Of a DNA stretch of 19,148 nt, positions 1-7,097 are shown piece after piece (the stretch's first letter is position 1; every line of letters begins with the position of its first letter). Origin of the DNA: Burkholderiales bacterium UBA1834 (GTDB lineage Bacteria > Pseudomonadota > Gammaproteobacteria > Burkholderiales > Burkholderiaceae_C); contig DDJC01000038.1 in assembly GCA_002339015.1 (NCBI GenBank), positions 1-19,148 of the forward strand, written 5' to 3'. The notes below the pieces were generated by a model. The model had not been told where the DNA came from. It was given only the letters and a program-made list of their open reading frames with translations, and did not search any database. The position numbers and the translations under genes are program-made.

Positions 1-2
1 AC

Positions 3-179
3 ATCGGCAACGGCTGGTTCGGCGGCCTGCTGCCCACTACCGCCTTCGCGATCGTGGCGCAGACCGGCAACATCTACAACGGCCTGTGGTACCCGATCAT
101 CGTGGCCCTGATCACGTTTGTGGTCGGCCTGCTGTTCGTGCGTGACACCAAAGACGTGGACATCTACGCCAACGATTGA
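3..179 (+). CDS. MFS transporter, C-terminal fragment (MHS/ProP-like family)
   Basis: Only the last 58 codons are inside the window; the gene begins upstream. The visible frame starts with IGNGWFGGLLPTTAF and ends with VRDTKDVDIYAND before TGA at 177-179. A hydrophobic segment (YPIIVALITFVVGLLFV) forms the last transmembrane helix, followed by a short polar tail ending in a charged RDTK motif. This arrangement is characteristic of the metabolite:H+ symporter branch of the major facilitator superfamily (ProP, KgtP and related carriers of organic acids or osmolytes). The substrate cannot be told from this fragment. It is followed within 45 nt by a strong hairpin terminator, so it is the last gene of its transcript. 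The superfamily is fairly secure and the subfamily is a recognition call. Confidence 0.72.
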   Translation: MGNGWFGGLLPTTAFAIVAQTGNIYNGLWYPIIVALITFVVGLLFVRDTKDVDIYAND

Positions 180-222
180 TCCCACCGGAAGACGCTGGCG
201 TTCAAGCCGCCGGCGCCCAACG

Positions 223-249
223 AAAAGCCCCGCTGGTGCGGGGCTTTTT
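223..249. terminator. Bidirectional Rho-independent terminator
   Basis: Perfect 11-bp stem: AAAAGCCCCGC at 223-233 and GCGGGGCTTTT at 238-248, with a TGGT loop, followed by T at 249. It has a T-run on both strands (five T on plus, four on minus). It can therefore end the MFS transporter transcript from the left and the cytochrome c transcript from the right. Confidence 0.88.
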
Positions 250-280
250 CATGAGAGATGCAGCCAAAGCTGCCGGGCAC

Positions 281-598
281 TCACTTCAGCGTCAGGATCC
301 ACTTGACCAGTTGCTTGGCTTCGGCCTCGGAGACCTGGGGGTTGGCCGGCATGGGCATGGTGCCCCACACGCCGCCGCCGCCCTTGAGCACCTTGGTGGC
401 AAGCTGGGCATCGGCGCCCTTCTTGCCGGCGTATTTCTTGGAAATGTCCTTGAAGGAAGGGCCAACCACCTTCTTGTCGACCTGGTGGCAGGCCATGCAG
501 GCCTTGCTCTGGGCCAGTTGCTGGTTGGCGTGAGCGGGCAGGCTCAGGGTGGACAACAGGGCAGCGCCGACCAACAGCGGGGACAGCAGCAGTCTCAT
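281..598 (-). CDS. Periplasmic class I c-type cytochrome (c551/c552-like)
   Basis: A 105-residue monoheme cytochrome that should carry single electrons in the periplasm. Residues 1-24 form a Sec signal peptide (MRLLL, hydrophobic core, cleavage after AHA). The mature protein is about 81 residues, the usual size for the c551/c552 family. The heme-binding motif CMACH is at 34-38, with H38 as proximal ligand. The GTMPMPAN segment near the C terminus supplies the distal methionine, most likely M83 by analogy with the PMPPN of Pseudomonas c551. The start is supported by an AAGGA ribosome binding site just upstream. It is transcribed alone, diverges from the Trp-rich protein gene and ends at the bidirectional terminator. 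The electron-transfer partner is unknown. Confidence 0.9.
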   Translation of the reverse strand: MRLLLSPLLVGAALLSTLSLPAHANQQLAQSKACMACHQVDKKVVGPSFKDISKKYAGKKGADAQLATKVLKGGGGVWGTMPMPANPQVSEAEAKQLVKWILTLK

Positions 599-645
599 GG
601 GGGACGTCCTTTCAGTTCTAGGGGCTGCATTCGATGCAAACCGAC

Positions 646-660
646 TTTATAAACGTTTAT
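646..660. promoter_or_regulatory. Divergent promoter region with a perfect 12-bp palindrome
   Basis: The 132-nt gap between the cytochrome c and Trp-rich genes contains the perfect palindrome ATAAACGTTTAT at 649-660. It overlaps a TATAAA hexamer read on the minus strand (646-651) that could be the -10 box of the cytochrome gene. A convincing -35 for it is not visible. The position suggests an operator, but no specific regulator is recognised. Confidence 0.35.
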
Positions 661-730
661 CTGGGCTGTCTCGGTTGACAGACGGTGTTCCAATGGAGCC
701 CAGATAACCCTTATTCGGGGGAGTGGCGTT

Positions 731-988
731 ATGTGGTTTGTCGTGATTGGCGTGGCCATGCTGGTCATGAACCTGGCTGGCATCGGCCCTGTCGGGACCT
801 GGACCTGGCGTGATGACTGGTGGTTGCTCCTGATGCCCTTCGGCCTGGCCATCCTGTGGTGGCTGTGGGCAGATAGCTCCGGCTGGACGCAGCGCAAGGC
901 CATGGAAAAGGTGGATGCCAAGCGCGAGGGGCGTCGTGAAAAGCACCTCGACGCCCTGGGCATGGGCCCCAAGAAATCCAGACGCTGA
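731..988 (+). CDS. Small Trp-rich membrane protein (TIGR04438-like)
   Basis: An 85-residue protein of unknown function. Residues 1-18 and about 29-46 are hydrophobic and probably form two membrane segments. The region 23-52 is very rich in tryptophan (WTW, DDWW, ILWWLW, SGW). The C-terminal third is strongly basic and polar (EKVDAKREGRREKHLDALG, ending PKKSRR) and is expected to be cytoplasmic. This layout matches a small Trp-rich family that I know mainly from Burkholderiales genomes (TIGR04438). A GGGGGAG stretch about 10 nt upstream can serve as ribosome binding site. The gene converges on ilvD with only 8 nt between the stops and no terminator visible there. No function should be inferred from the neighbours. 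Confidence 0.75.
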   Translation: MWFVVIGVAMLVMNLAGIGPVGTWTWRDDWWLLLMPFGLAILWWLWADSSGWTQRKAMEKVDAKREGRREKHLDALGMGPKKSRR

Positions 989-996
989 GCGTTGGA

Positions 997-2682
997 TCAG
1001 CCTTCGAAACGGTCCAGCACGGCGCCTGCGCTGGCGCTGGCGGCGTTGAACGCGAATTTCGCCATCACCCCGCGCGTGTAGCGGGGCGGCGGCGCGGTCC
1101 AGGCCTGCCGGCGGCGGGCCAGTTCGTCATCCGGCACGTTCAAGGCCAGCACCAGCCGGTGGGCATCAATGGTGATGGCATCACCCTCCTGCACCAGGGC
1201 GATGGTGCCACCCACAGCGGCCTCCGGGGCCACGTGTCCCACCACCATGCCCCAGGTCCCCCCTGAGAAGCGTCCGTCGGTGACCAGGCCCACGCTCTCG
1301 CCCAGGCCCTGACCGATCAATGCGCCAGTGGGCGCCAGCATTTCGGGCATGCCAGGCCCGCCCTTGGGGCCCAGGTAGCGCAGCACCATCACATCGCCCG
1401 CCTTGATCTGCTTGGCCATGATGGCCGCCAGGGCGGACTGCTCGTCGTCGAACACGCGCGCCGGGCCGGTGATCACGGGGTTCTTCAGCCCGGTGATCTT
1501 GGCCACGCAACCCTCCGGCGCCAGGTTGCCCTTGAGGATCGCCAGGTGGCCTTCGGCATACAGGGGCTGGGTGATGTCGCGGATGACGTCCTGGTCAGCG
1601 CGCGGGGTGTCGGGCACCTCGGCCAGGTTCTCGGCGATGGTCTTGCCGGTGATGGTCATGCAATCGCCATGGAGCAGGCCGGCCTTGAGCAGCACCTTCA
1701 TCACCTGCGGGATGCCTCCGGCGCGGTGCAGGTCGATGGCGAGGTACTGGCCGGAAGGCTTGAGATCGCAAATCACGGGCACCTTCTTGCGCACGCGCTC
1801 GAAGTCGTCGATGGTCCAGTCCACGCCGGCTGCGTGGGCGATGGCCAGGAAGTGCAGCACCGCATTGGTCGATCCGCCGGTGGCCATGATCACGGCCACG
1901 GCGTTCTCGATCGCCTGCCGGGTGACGATGTCGCGCGGTTTCAGGTCGCGGCGGATGGCCTCGACCAGCACACGGGCGCTCTCGCGGGTGTTGGCTTCCT
2001 TCTCGTCCTCCACATTGGCCATGGTGGACGAATACGGCAGGCTCATCCCCAGCGCCTCGAAGGCCGACGACATCGTGTTGGCCGTGTACATGCCGCCGCA
2101 GGAGCCGCTGCCGGGGATGGCGCGGCGCTCTATCTGGCAGAAATCCTCTTCGGACATCTTGCCGGCCGAGAACTGGCCCACGGCCTCGAACACCGACACG
2201 ATGTTGAGGTCCTGTCCCTTGTAGCGACCGGGCAGGATCGTGCCGCCGTACACGTAGATGGCCGGCACGTTGGCGCGCAGCATGCCCATCATGCCGCCGG
2301 GCATGTTCTTGTCGCAGCCGCCGATCACCAGCACACCGTCCATCCACTGGCCGCCCACGCAGGTCTCGACGCAATCAGCGATCACCTCACGCGACACCAG
2401 GGAGTACTTCATGCCCTCGGTGCCCATGGCCATGCCGTCGGAGATGGTGGGCGTGCCGAAGATCTGCGGGTTGGCGCCGGCGGCCTTGAGGCCCTCGACT
2501 GCGGCGTCCGCCAGTTTCTGCAGGCCTGAGTTGCAGGGCGTGATCGTGGAATGCCCGTTCGCCACGCCCACCATGGGTTTGGCGAAATCTTCCGGCTGGT
2601 AGCCCATGCCGTAGTACATGGAGCGGTTGGGCGCGCGGGCCACGCCTTCAGTGATGTTCCTGGAGCGGCGGTTCAGACTCAT
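997..2682 (-). CDS. ilvD: Dihydroxy-acid dehydratase
   Basis: IlvD converts 2,3-dihydroxy-isovalerate (or dihydroxy-methylvalerate) to the 2-keto acid, the shared third step of valine and isoleucine synthesis, using an Fe-S cluster and Mg2+ in the cytoplasm. The protein is 561 residues from MSLNRRSRNITEG, the N terminus usual in Burkholderiales. Visible signatures are the ANGHSTITPCN segment (C50), CDKNMPG with C123, and GSGSCGGMYTANT with C195. Three cysteines in these positions fit a [2Fe-2S]-type enzyme. The substrate loop GGSTNAVLHFLAIAH and the C-terminal GRFSGGTWGMVVGHVAPEA are also present. A start 14 codons upstream at 2724 is possible because its ATG overlaps the ClC stop (ATGA), but the extra residues look non-conserved. 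Neither start has a good ribosome binding site. Probably co-transcribed with clc. Confidence 0.97.
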   Translation of the reverse strand: MSLNRRSRNITEGVARAPNRSMYYGMGYQPEDFAKPMVGVANGHSTITPCNSGLQKLADAAVEGLKAAGANPQIFGTPTISDGMAMGTEGMKYSLVSREVIADCVETCVGGQWMDGVLVIGGCDKNMPGGMMGMLRANVPAIYVYGGTILPGRYKGQDLNIVSVFEAVGQFSAGKMSEEDFCQIERRAIPGSGSCGGMYTANTMSSAFEALGMSLPYSSTMANVEDEKEANTRESARVLVEAIRRDLKPRDIVTRQAIENAVAVIMATGGSTNAVLHFLAIAHAAGVDWTIDDFERVRKKVPVICDLKPSGQYLAIDLHRAGGIPQVMKVLLKAGLLHGDCMTITGKTIAENLAEVPDTPRADQDVIRDITQPLYAEGHLAILKGNLAPEGCVAKITGLKNPVITGPARVFDDEQSALAAIMAKQIKAGDVMVLRYLGPKGGPGMPEMLAPTGALIGQGLGESVGLVTDGRFSGGTWGMVVGHVAPEAAVGGTIALVQEGDAITIDAHRLVLALNVPDDELARRRQAWTAPPPRYTRGVMAKFAFNAASASAGAVLDRFEG

Positions 2683-2720
2683 GGGGGGCTCACGGGTGGC
2701 GCCACGGGCTGGGCGGGCCT

Positions 2721-4151
2721 TCATTGTGGCGCTGACCGGGATGCCTTGTCGCTGACCGGGTCGGGTGGCGGGGCAGGGGGCTGCTGCGGCGGCGTGGCGG
2801 CCGTGTCCGGCCCCGCCGTTGTCGGCGCGCCATGCCCCACGGCGCCGCTGGGCAGGCCCAGCATGTGCGCGGCCAACTGGGTGTAGAGCGACGGTCCCAG
2901 CAGCCGCGACACGCCGCTGGCGAGCAAGGCGCAGGCCATCAGGCTGAGTACCATGGTGTGCCCATCGACCATTTCCATCACGATGATGAAGGCGGTGATC
3001 GGTGTCTGCGTGGCGGCGGCCAGAAAGCCCACCATGCCCAGGGCGATCAGGGCCGTGGCGGCGGGATGGCCGGTCCAGGTGGCGATGTCACTGCCGATGC
3101 CCGCGCCGATGGCCAGACAGGGGGCGAAGATGCCGCCCGGTGCGCCGCTCCAGGCCGACAGCCAGCTCGAAATGAAGCGCAGTGGCACGTACAGCGCCGA
3201 GGTGGTGTCGTGCCCCTCCAGCAGCAGGCGCGTAGGCTGGTAGCCGCTGCCCAGCGTGGCACCATGGCTGACCACGCCGATCACGGCCACGACGAAACCA
3301 CAGCCGGCTGCGAAGCGCACCGGAAAGCGGCGCCGCCATTGACTGAAGCGGTCGTTGCTCATGCCTGTCAGCGAGCGGATCAGCAGCCGCGAGAACAGGC
3401 CGCCGGCGAGCCCGCTGAGCAGGGCCACCAGCAGCCCCGGCAGAAACAGCGACCACGACAGCGAGGGCACCTGGATCACGCCGAAGTAAGCGTTGTTGCC
3501 GTAGACGGACACGCCCATCAGGCCGGCCAGCACGATGGCGGCCATCAGCAGGCCGCTGGAACGTTGCTCTGGTCGCCGTGTGAGTTCTTCGATGGCAAAC
3601 ATCACGCCGCCCAGCGGGGTGTTGAAAGCGGCGGCCACGCCGGCCGCGCCTCCTGCCACCATCAGCCCGTGTTCATTGATGGCGGTGCGGTCGGGCAGCC
3701 AACGCCGCGCATGGTGCATCACGCCGGCGGCCACCTGCACCGAGGGACCCTCCCGGCCCACGGTCAGGCCAGCCACCAGCGAGCCGGCAGTGCCCAGGAT
3801 CTTCGCCAGCGACATGCTCAGCGACACGAAGCGCCGCCGATCATGGGGCGACTGACCGGGTTCCATCGCGGCCAGCACTTGAGGGATGCCCGAGCCCCCG
3901 GCGGCGGGACACCAGCGGCGTATGGCCCACACCACCAGTGCCGTGCACAGAGGCGTCCACAGCAGAGGGCTACACCAGGCGCGCGCCTGCAAGGCATAAA
4001 ACAGCGCCAGGGCTTCTTCACCCAACCAGGTCAGGGCTACCACGCTCAAGCCCGACAACGCCGCGAAAACCAGCACCACAGCGCGGGCGGCCCATCGCCG
4101 CCAATCGGACAGTTCCTCGCGCAAGGCCTCGGGGATAGGGCGTTCACTCAT
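2721..4151 (-). CDS. ClC-family chloride/proton exchanger
   Basis: A 476-residue inner-membrane protein of the voltage-gated chloride channel family. All three selectivity motifs are visible: GSGIP at 86-90, GREGP at 132-136 with the gating glutamate E134, and GGIFAP in the second half. The inner proton glutamate is conserved (AIEEL, E189, exactly 55 residues after E134 as in E. coli ClcA), as is a tyrosine near the end (SLYTQLA). Together these predict a 2 Cl-/1 H+ antiporter rather than a passive channel. No CBS domains follow; instead there is a Pro/Ala-rich tail of about 40 residues. I chose MSERPIPEAL as start because the longer frame would overlap the divergent marR gene. The stop overlaps the upstream candidate start of ilvD. 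Role probably acid or ion homeostasis. Confidence 0.92.
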   Translation of the reverse strand: MSERPIPEALREELSDWRRWAARAVVLVFAALSGLSVVALTWLGEEALALFYALQARAWCSPLLWTPLCTALVVWAIRRWCPAAGGSGIPQVLAAMEPGQSPHDRRRFVSLSMSLAKILGTAGSLVAGLTVGREGPSVQVAAGVMHHARRWLPDRTAINEHGLMVAGGAAGVAAAFNTPLGGVMFAIEELTRRPEQRSSGLLMAAIVLAGLMGVSVYGNNAYFGVIQVPSLSWSLFLPGLLVALLSGLAGGLFSRLLIRSLTGMSNDRFSQWRRRFPVRFAAGCGFVVAVIGVVSHGATLGSGYQPTRLLLEGHDTTSALYVPLRFISSWLSAWSGAPGGIFAPCLAIGAGIGSDIATWTGHPAATALIALGMVGFLAAATQTPITAFIIVMEMVDGHTMVLSLMACALLASGVSRLLGPSLYTQLAAHMLGLPSGAVGHGAPTTAGPDTAATPPQQPPAPPPDPVSDKASRSAPQ

Positions 4152-4213
4152 GCCGGAACCCCACACGCCGCGAGCAGATCCGGCACAATCGCGCCACCGA
4201 CGAAGGCCCGACC

Positions 4214-4723
4214 ATGACAACCTTTGATGCTGCTTCGCCAGAACCGGGCTCGCATGAGCCCATCAAGCCGTCGGCCACGCGAGTGCTGCGGCAGTTTCGG
4301 GTGGTCTTCAATGCGGTCAAGACCCATTTTCAGCAGGTGGAGAAGCAGGCCGGCATCGGCGGGGCGCAGGTCTGGGCGCTGAGTGTGGTGCAGGCCCATC
4401 CTGGCATTGGTGTGGGAGAGCTGGCAAGGGCAATGGACATTCATCAGTCCACCGCCAGCAACCTGGTCAAGTCGCTGGTGTCGCGACAGTTGCTGCGCAC
4501 CAGCCGCGACGCGGAGGATCGGCGGGCGGTGTGCTTGTCGGTCAGTGAGGCAGGGCAGGCGGTGCTCGCATCGGCACCTGTCCCGTTTGCAGGGGTGTTG
4601 CCCGATGCGCTCCAGGCGCTCGACGACGCCACATTGGCACGGCTGGACAAGGATCTGGAACGGCTCATCAAGGTCTTGGGCGGAGATGACGCTGCGGCCC
4701 AGACGCCGTTGGCACCGCTCTAA
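4214..4723 (+). CDS. MarR-family transcriptional regulator
   Basis: A 169-residue protein with a single winged-helix DNA-binding domain of the MarR type at about residues 50-125. The recognition helix region reads MDIHQSTASNLVKSL and the wing RTSRDAEDRRAVCLSVSEAG, a standard MarR wing with its conserved DxRxxxL-like pattern (DRRAVCLS). The flanking helices (VLRQFRVVFNAVKTHFQQVEKQAG and the C-terminal LDKDLERLIKVLG) would form the dimer interface. The start at MTTFDAAS has AAGG just upstream. The gene diverges from the ClC exchanger with 62 nt between starts, which is compatible with local control of clc, but MarR ligands and targets cannot be read from sequence. No terminator follows directly; the next one downstream belongs to the candidate small RNA. 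Confidence 0.88.
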   Translation: MTTFDAASPEPGSHEPIKPSATRVLRQFRVVFNAVKTHFQQVEKQAGIGGAQVWALSVVQAHPGIGVGELARAMDIHQSTASNLVKSLVSRQLLRTSRDAEDRRAVCLSVSEAGQAVLASAPVPFAGVLPDALQALDDATLARLDKDLERLIKVLGGDDAAAQTPLAPL

Positions 4724-4765
4724 GGCCTGTACGCCACAGCCTGTCAATGCGGACAACACGGGCTT

Positions 4766-4793
4766 TTGCAGCTTGCATTTGATCAAATATAAT
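4766..4793 (+). promoter_or_regulatory. Near-consensus sigma-70 promoter with palindrome
   Basis: A -35 TTGCAG (4766-4771) is followed after 16 nt by a perfect -10 TATAAT (4788-4793). It lies after the marR stop and points away from any downstream plus-strand gene. A perfect 12-bp palindrome, ATTTGATCAAAT (4777-4788), fills the spacer and touches the -10, so a regulator bound there would be expected to block transcription. The predicted start is near 4800. Confidence 0.65.
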
Positions 4794-4799
4794 GGCACT

Positions 4800-4874
4800 G
4801 CTGACGCAGGGCAAGCTGCGACAGCTCAGCCGGAAGCGATCTTGCAGAACCCCGCCTTGGCGGGGTTCTTTTTT
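4800..4874 (+). ncRNA. Candidate small RNA (about 75 nt), sigma-70 driven
   Basis: The transcript predicted from the promoter just upstream would start near 4800 and end in the T-run of the terminator at 4846-4874. Its first nucleotides form a 10-bp hairpin: GCTGA (4800-4804) with TCAGC (4826-4830) and CGCAG (4805-4809) with CTGCG (4816-4820), loop GGCAAG and a 5-nt bulge. The linker 4831-4845 is mostly unpaired. There is no start codon with a ribosome binding site. Promoter, 5' hairpin and terminator coincide at the spacing of a small RNA gene. I do not recognise a family. It could instead be only the terminator region of marR. Confidence 0.55.
4846..4874 (+). terminator. Rho-independent terminator
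   Basis: Stem AGAACCCCGCC (4846-4856) with GGCGGGGTTCT (4859-4869), followed by six T at 4869-4874. The minus strand has no T-run, so this acts on plus-strand transcripts only (marR read-through or the candidate small RNA). Confidence 0.9.
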
Positions 4875-4911
4875 GGAGGCTGTGCCGCCACGGTGTCCGG
4901 CGTTGCGGCAC

Positions 4912-6180
4912 TCAAAGCAGCTTGAAGGCCAGCAACGCCACCAGGGTTGGAGGCAGCGCAGCCAGGGCCAGACCGCCTACGCTGATCGACTCGCCTTCGA
5001 AGCAGCCCTTCAGGATGGAAGCGCCCGCCGGATTCGGTGCGTTGGCAATGATGGTGAGGCCACCCCCCGTGACAGCACCGGCTACCAGGGCGTACTTGAA
5101 CTCTTCGCTCAAGCCGGGCACCAGCGAACCCAGGTAAGTCAAGGCGGCATTGTCGGTGATGGCCGTGAGCGCAGTCGCGCCGAAGAACACCGCGTTGTGG
5201 TCCATGCTGAGCAGCAGGGGCTCCAGCCACCAGCGCTGCTGGCCACCCAGTACCACCAGCCCCCCAAGGAAAAAAGCCACCAGCAGCCCTTCGCGCAATA
5301 TCAGTCGGTCCTGGTAGCGCTCGTAGGCTGCGGTGAAGCCCAGAAAGAACAGGAACAGGCCGATGAACACCGCGGGATAGTGCGCGAACACCACGATGCC
5401 TACCAGAAACAGCAGATGGATGGCTGTGACAGGCCAGGGAGGCAGCGATCGGCTGGAGGTCTGTGCCATGTTCACCTGGCCAGGCAGGGCCAGCAGTTCT
5501 CTGCGGAAAAACAAGACCAGGGTCACCGCATTGATCACCGTGGCCAAGGCGGCCTTGTCGCCAAAGTTGAAGAACATGTAGCGCAGGTCCCAGCCCCAGG
5601 CCGCCGCGACCATCAGCACAGGCGGAGCGGCGTAAGGCGTGAGCGTGCCCCCGATGGACACGTTGACAAACAGTACGCCCAGCGTGGCGTACTTGAGCCG
5701 TTCAGAGACGGTGTGTGCGTAGATGCGATCGCGAAGCAGCAGTGCGGCCAGCGTCATCGCGGCGGGCTCGGTGATGAAAGAGCCCAACAGCGGAACCACC
5801 GTCAGGACCACCAGCATGAAGGCGATGCCAGGCGGCAAAGGCAGCAGGCGGGCCAGAACCCTCACCAGCCATCCGGCCAACTGCAGGATGGGCTTGCTCG
5901 CGGCCGCCACCATGATGGCGAAGACGAACAGCGGCTCCGTGAAATTGCGGGATTCGAGGTACGCCACCGCTGCGGGCTTGCCCTCCAGTGCGAACATGGC
6001 CAGCACGAGCACCATGGCCCAGAAGCCAAACACCACCTCGACCTCCGCCAGCAGGTGCCAGAGCCCGGCGTGGCCCGGCCGGCTGTCGGCCAGACGGTCG
6101 AAGAACTTGGTCGAAAACGTGTGAAGTAGGGCGATGGCGAACAGGCTGGCGCCAACAATCTGAATCGTGCTGGGGGTCAT
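4912..6180 (-). CDS. Putative Na+/H+ antiporter (PF07399-like, ion transporter superfamily)
   Basis: A 422-residue polytopic inner-membrane protein with about eleven hydrophobic segments and short loops. The sequence (start MTPSTIQIVGASLFAIALLHTF; later GSFITEPAAMTLAALLL and NVSIGGTLTPYAAPPVLMVA; near the end TAITDNAALTYLGSLVPG and IIANAPNPAG) matches the family annotated as putative Na+/H+ antiporter, a relative of the NhaD/ArsB ion transporters. The repeated polar motifs TEPAAMT and TDNAALT, about 200 residues apart, are the inverted-repeat helices expected to line the ion path. The function rests on family membership only; another ion or small acid is possible. The start at 6180 lacks a clear ribosome binding site. 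It is divergent from lgt, 49 nt away, and no terminator with a minus-strand T-run is visible after its stop. Confidence 0.8.
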   Translation of the reverse strand: MTPSTIQIVGASLFAIALLHTFSTKFFDRLADSRPGHAGLWHLLAEVEVVFGFWAMVLVLAMFALEGKPAAVAYLESRNFTEPLFVFAIMVAAASKPILQLAGWLVRVLARLLPLPPGIAFMLVVLTVVPLLGSFITEPAAMTLAALLLRDRIYAHTVSERLKYATLGVLFVNVSIGGTLTPYAAPPVLMVAAAWGWDLRYMFFNFGDKAALATVINAVTLVLFFRRELLALPGQVNMAQTSSRSLPPWPVTAIHLLFLVGIVVFAHYPAVFIGLFLFFLGFTAAYERYQDRLILREGLLVAFFLGGLVVLGGQQRWWLEPLLLSMDHNAVFFGATALTAITDNAALTYLGSLVPGLSEEFKYALVAGAVTGGGLTIIANAPNPAGASILKGCFEGESISVGGLALAALPPTLVALLAFKLL

Positions 6181-6229
6181 CGCGGCATCGTAACAGCAGG
6201 CTGCGCGGCATCAGGTATCGTTCGCACCC

Positions 6230-7063
6230 ATGCTGATTCACCCGCACATCGACCCCATCGCCCTGGAACTGGGCCCGCTCAAGATCCATTGGTACGGGCT
6301 GACCTACCTGGTCGCCTTCGCCTCCTTCTACCTGCTGGCCACCTGGCGGGCGCGCAAGGCGCCGTTCGCAAACAACGGCTGGAACCGCCAACAGATCGAG
6401 GACATGCTGTTCTTCGGTGTGCTGGGCGTGGTGCTGGGCGGACGCCTGGGCTATGTGCTGTTCTACAAGCCGGCGCACTTCCTGAGCCACCCGGCCGAGA
6501 TCTTCGCGGTGTGGCAGGGCGGCATGTCTTTCCACGGGGGGTTGCTGGGCGTGATCGCGGCCATGGCCCTGTACGCCTGGAAGACGCGCCGGCACTTCTT
6601 CGAGGTGGCCGACCTGGTGGCGCCCTGCGTGCCCGTGGGGCTGGCCGCTGGCCGCATCGGCAACTTCATCAATGGCGAGCTTTGGGGGCGCCTGGCTGAC
6701 CCCAGCCTGCCCTGGGCCATGGTGTTCCCCGCTGCCGGACCTGATCCGCGGCACCCCTCGCAGCTCTACCAGTTCGGCATGGAAGGCCTGCTGCTGTTCG
6801 CCTTTCTGTGGTGGTACGGGCGTCGGCCTCGTGCGCTGGGCGCGGTCTCTGCCTGGTTCCTGATCGGCTATGGCACCTTCCGTTTCATCGCCGAGTACTT
6901 CCGCGAACCGGATGATTTCCTGGGGCTGCTGGCACTGAACATGAGCATGGGCCAGTGGTTGTGCGTGCCCATGATTGGTGCTGGCGTGCTCTTCCTGGTG
7001 CTGGCGCGCCAGGGCGTCTGGCAGCGCCAGGCCGGTGCCATCGCCGCCCGCCATCCGTCCTGA
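6230..7063 (+). CDS. lgt: Prolipoprotein diacylglyceryl transferase
   Basis: Lgt transfers diacylglycerol from phosphatidylglycerol to the lipobox cysteine of prolipoproteins in the inner membrane, the first step of lipoprotein maturation. The 277-residue protein has seven predicted membrane helices and all key motifs: HWYGLTYLVAF at 20-30, GGRLGYVLFY at 70-79, SFHGGLLG with the essential H102 (E. coli H103), the signature GRIGNFINGELWGR at 141-154 with R142 and E150 (E. coli R143, E151), HPSQLYQ, and the GYGTFRFIAEYFREPD segment carrying the second essential arginine. The length is normal. It stands alone, converging on the nitrate locus. The hairpin after its stop lacks a plus-strand T-run, so no clear terminator for lgt itself is seen. 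Confidence 0.97.
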   Translation: MLIHPHIDPIALELGPLKIHWYGLTYLVAFASFYLLATWRARKAPFANNGWNRQQIEDMLFFGVLGVVLGGRLGYVLFYKPAHFLSHPAEIFAVWQGGMSFHGGLLGVIAAMALYAWKTRRHFFEVADLVAPCVPVGLAAGRIGNFINGELWGRLADPSLPWAMVFPAAGPDPRHPSQLYQFGMEGLLLFAFLWWYGRRPRALGAVSAWFLIGYGTFRFIAEYFREPDDFLGLLALNMSMGQWLCVPMIGAGVLFLVLARQGVWQRQAGAIAARHPS

Positions 7064-7064
7064 C

Positions 7065-7097
7065 AAAAAAACGCCCTCGGGGGTGAACCCGAGGGCG
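7065..7097 (-). terminator. Strong Rho-independent terminator (minus strand)
   Basis: Perfect 10-bp stem CGCCCTCGGG (7072-7081) and CCCGAGGGCG (7088-7097) with a 6-nt loop. Read on the minus strand, it is followed by seven T (7071-7065). It ends transcripts coming from nrtD and from the sigma-54 promoter at 7190-7205. Its distance from the nrtD stop, 145 nt, is unusually long for a simple operon end. Confidence 0.92.

Noticed and set aside
675..705. Sigma-70 promoter for the Trp-rich gene (TTGACA at 675-680)
   Set aside because: The -35 is consensus but no acceptable -10 is found at 16-18 nt; too weak to list as a promoter.
1546..2529. Open frame of 327 codons on plus, opposite ilvD
   Set aside because: Low-complexity His/Gly/Ala-rich translation typical of antisense frames in GC-rich DNA; ilvD is unambiguous.
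2832..4217. Open frame of 461 codons on plus, opposite clc
   Set aside because: His/Gln/Gly-rich antisense frame; all ClC motifs are on the minus strand.
4778..4787. FNR/CRP site at TTTGATCAAA
   Set aside because: The half-sites TTGAT and ATCAA overlap instead of being separated by four bases, so the FNR pattern is not met.
5702..7066. Open frame of 454 codons on minus, across lgt and the antiporter
   Set aside because: It runs antisense to lgt and then out of frame through the antiporter, with no domain.
7072..7097. Terminator for lgt on the plus strand
   Set aside because: The hairpin is followed on plus by GTAAAGAGG without a T-run; it is directional for the minus strand.
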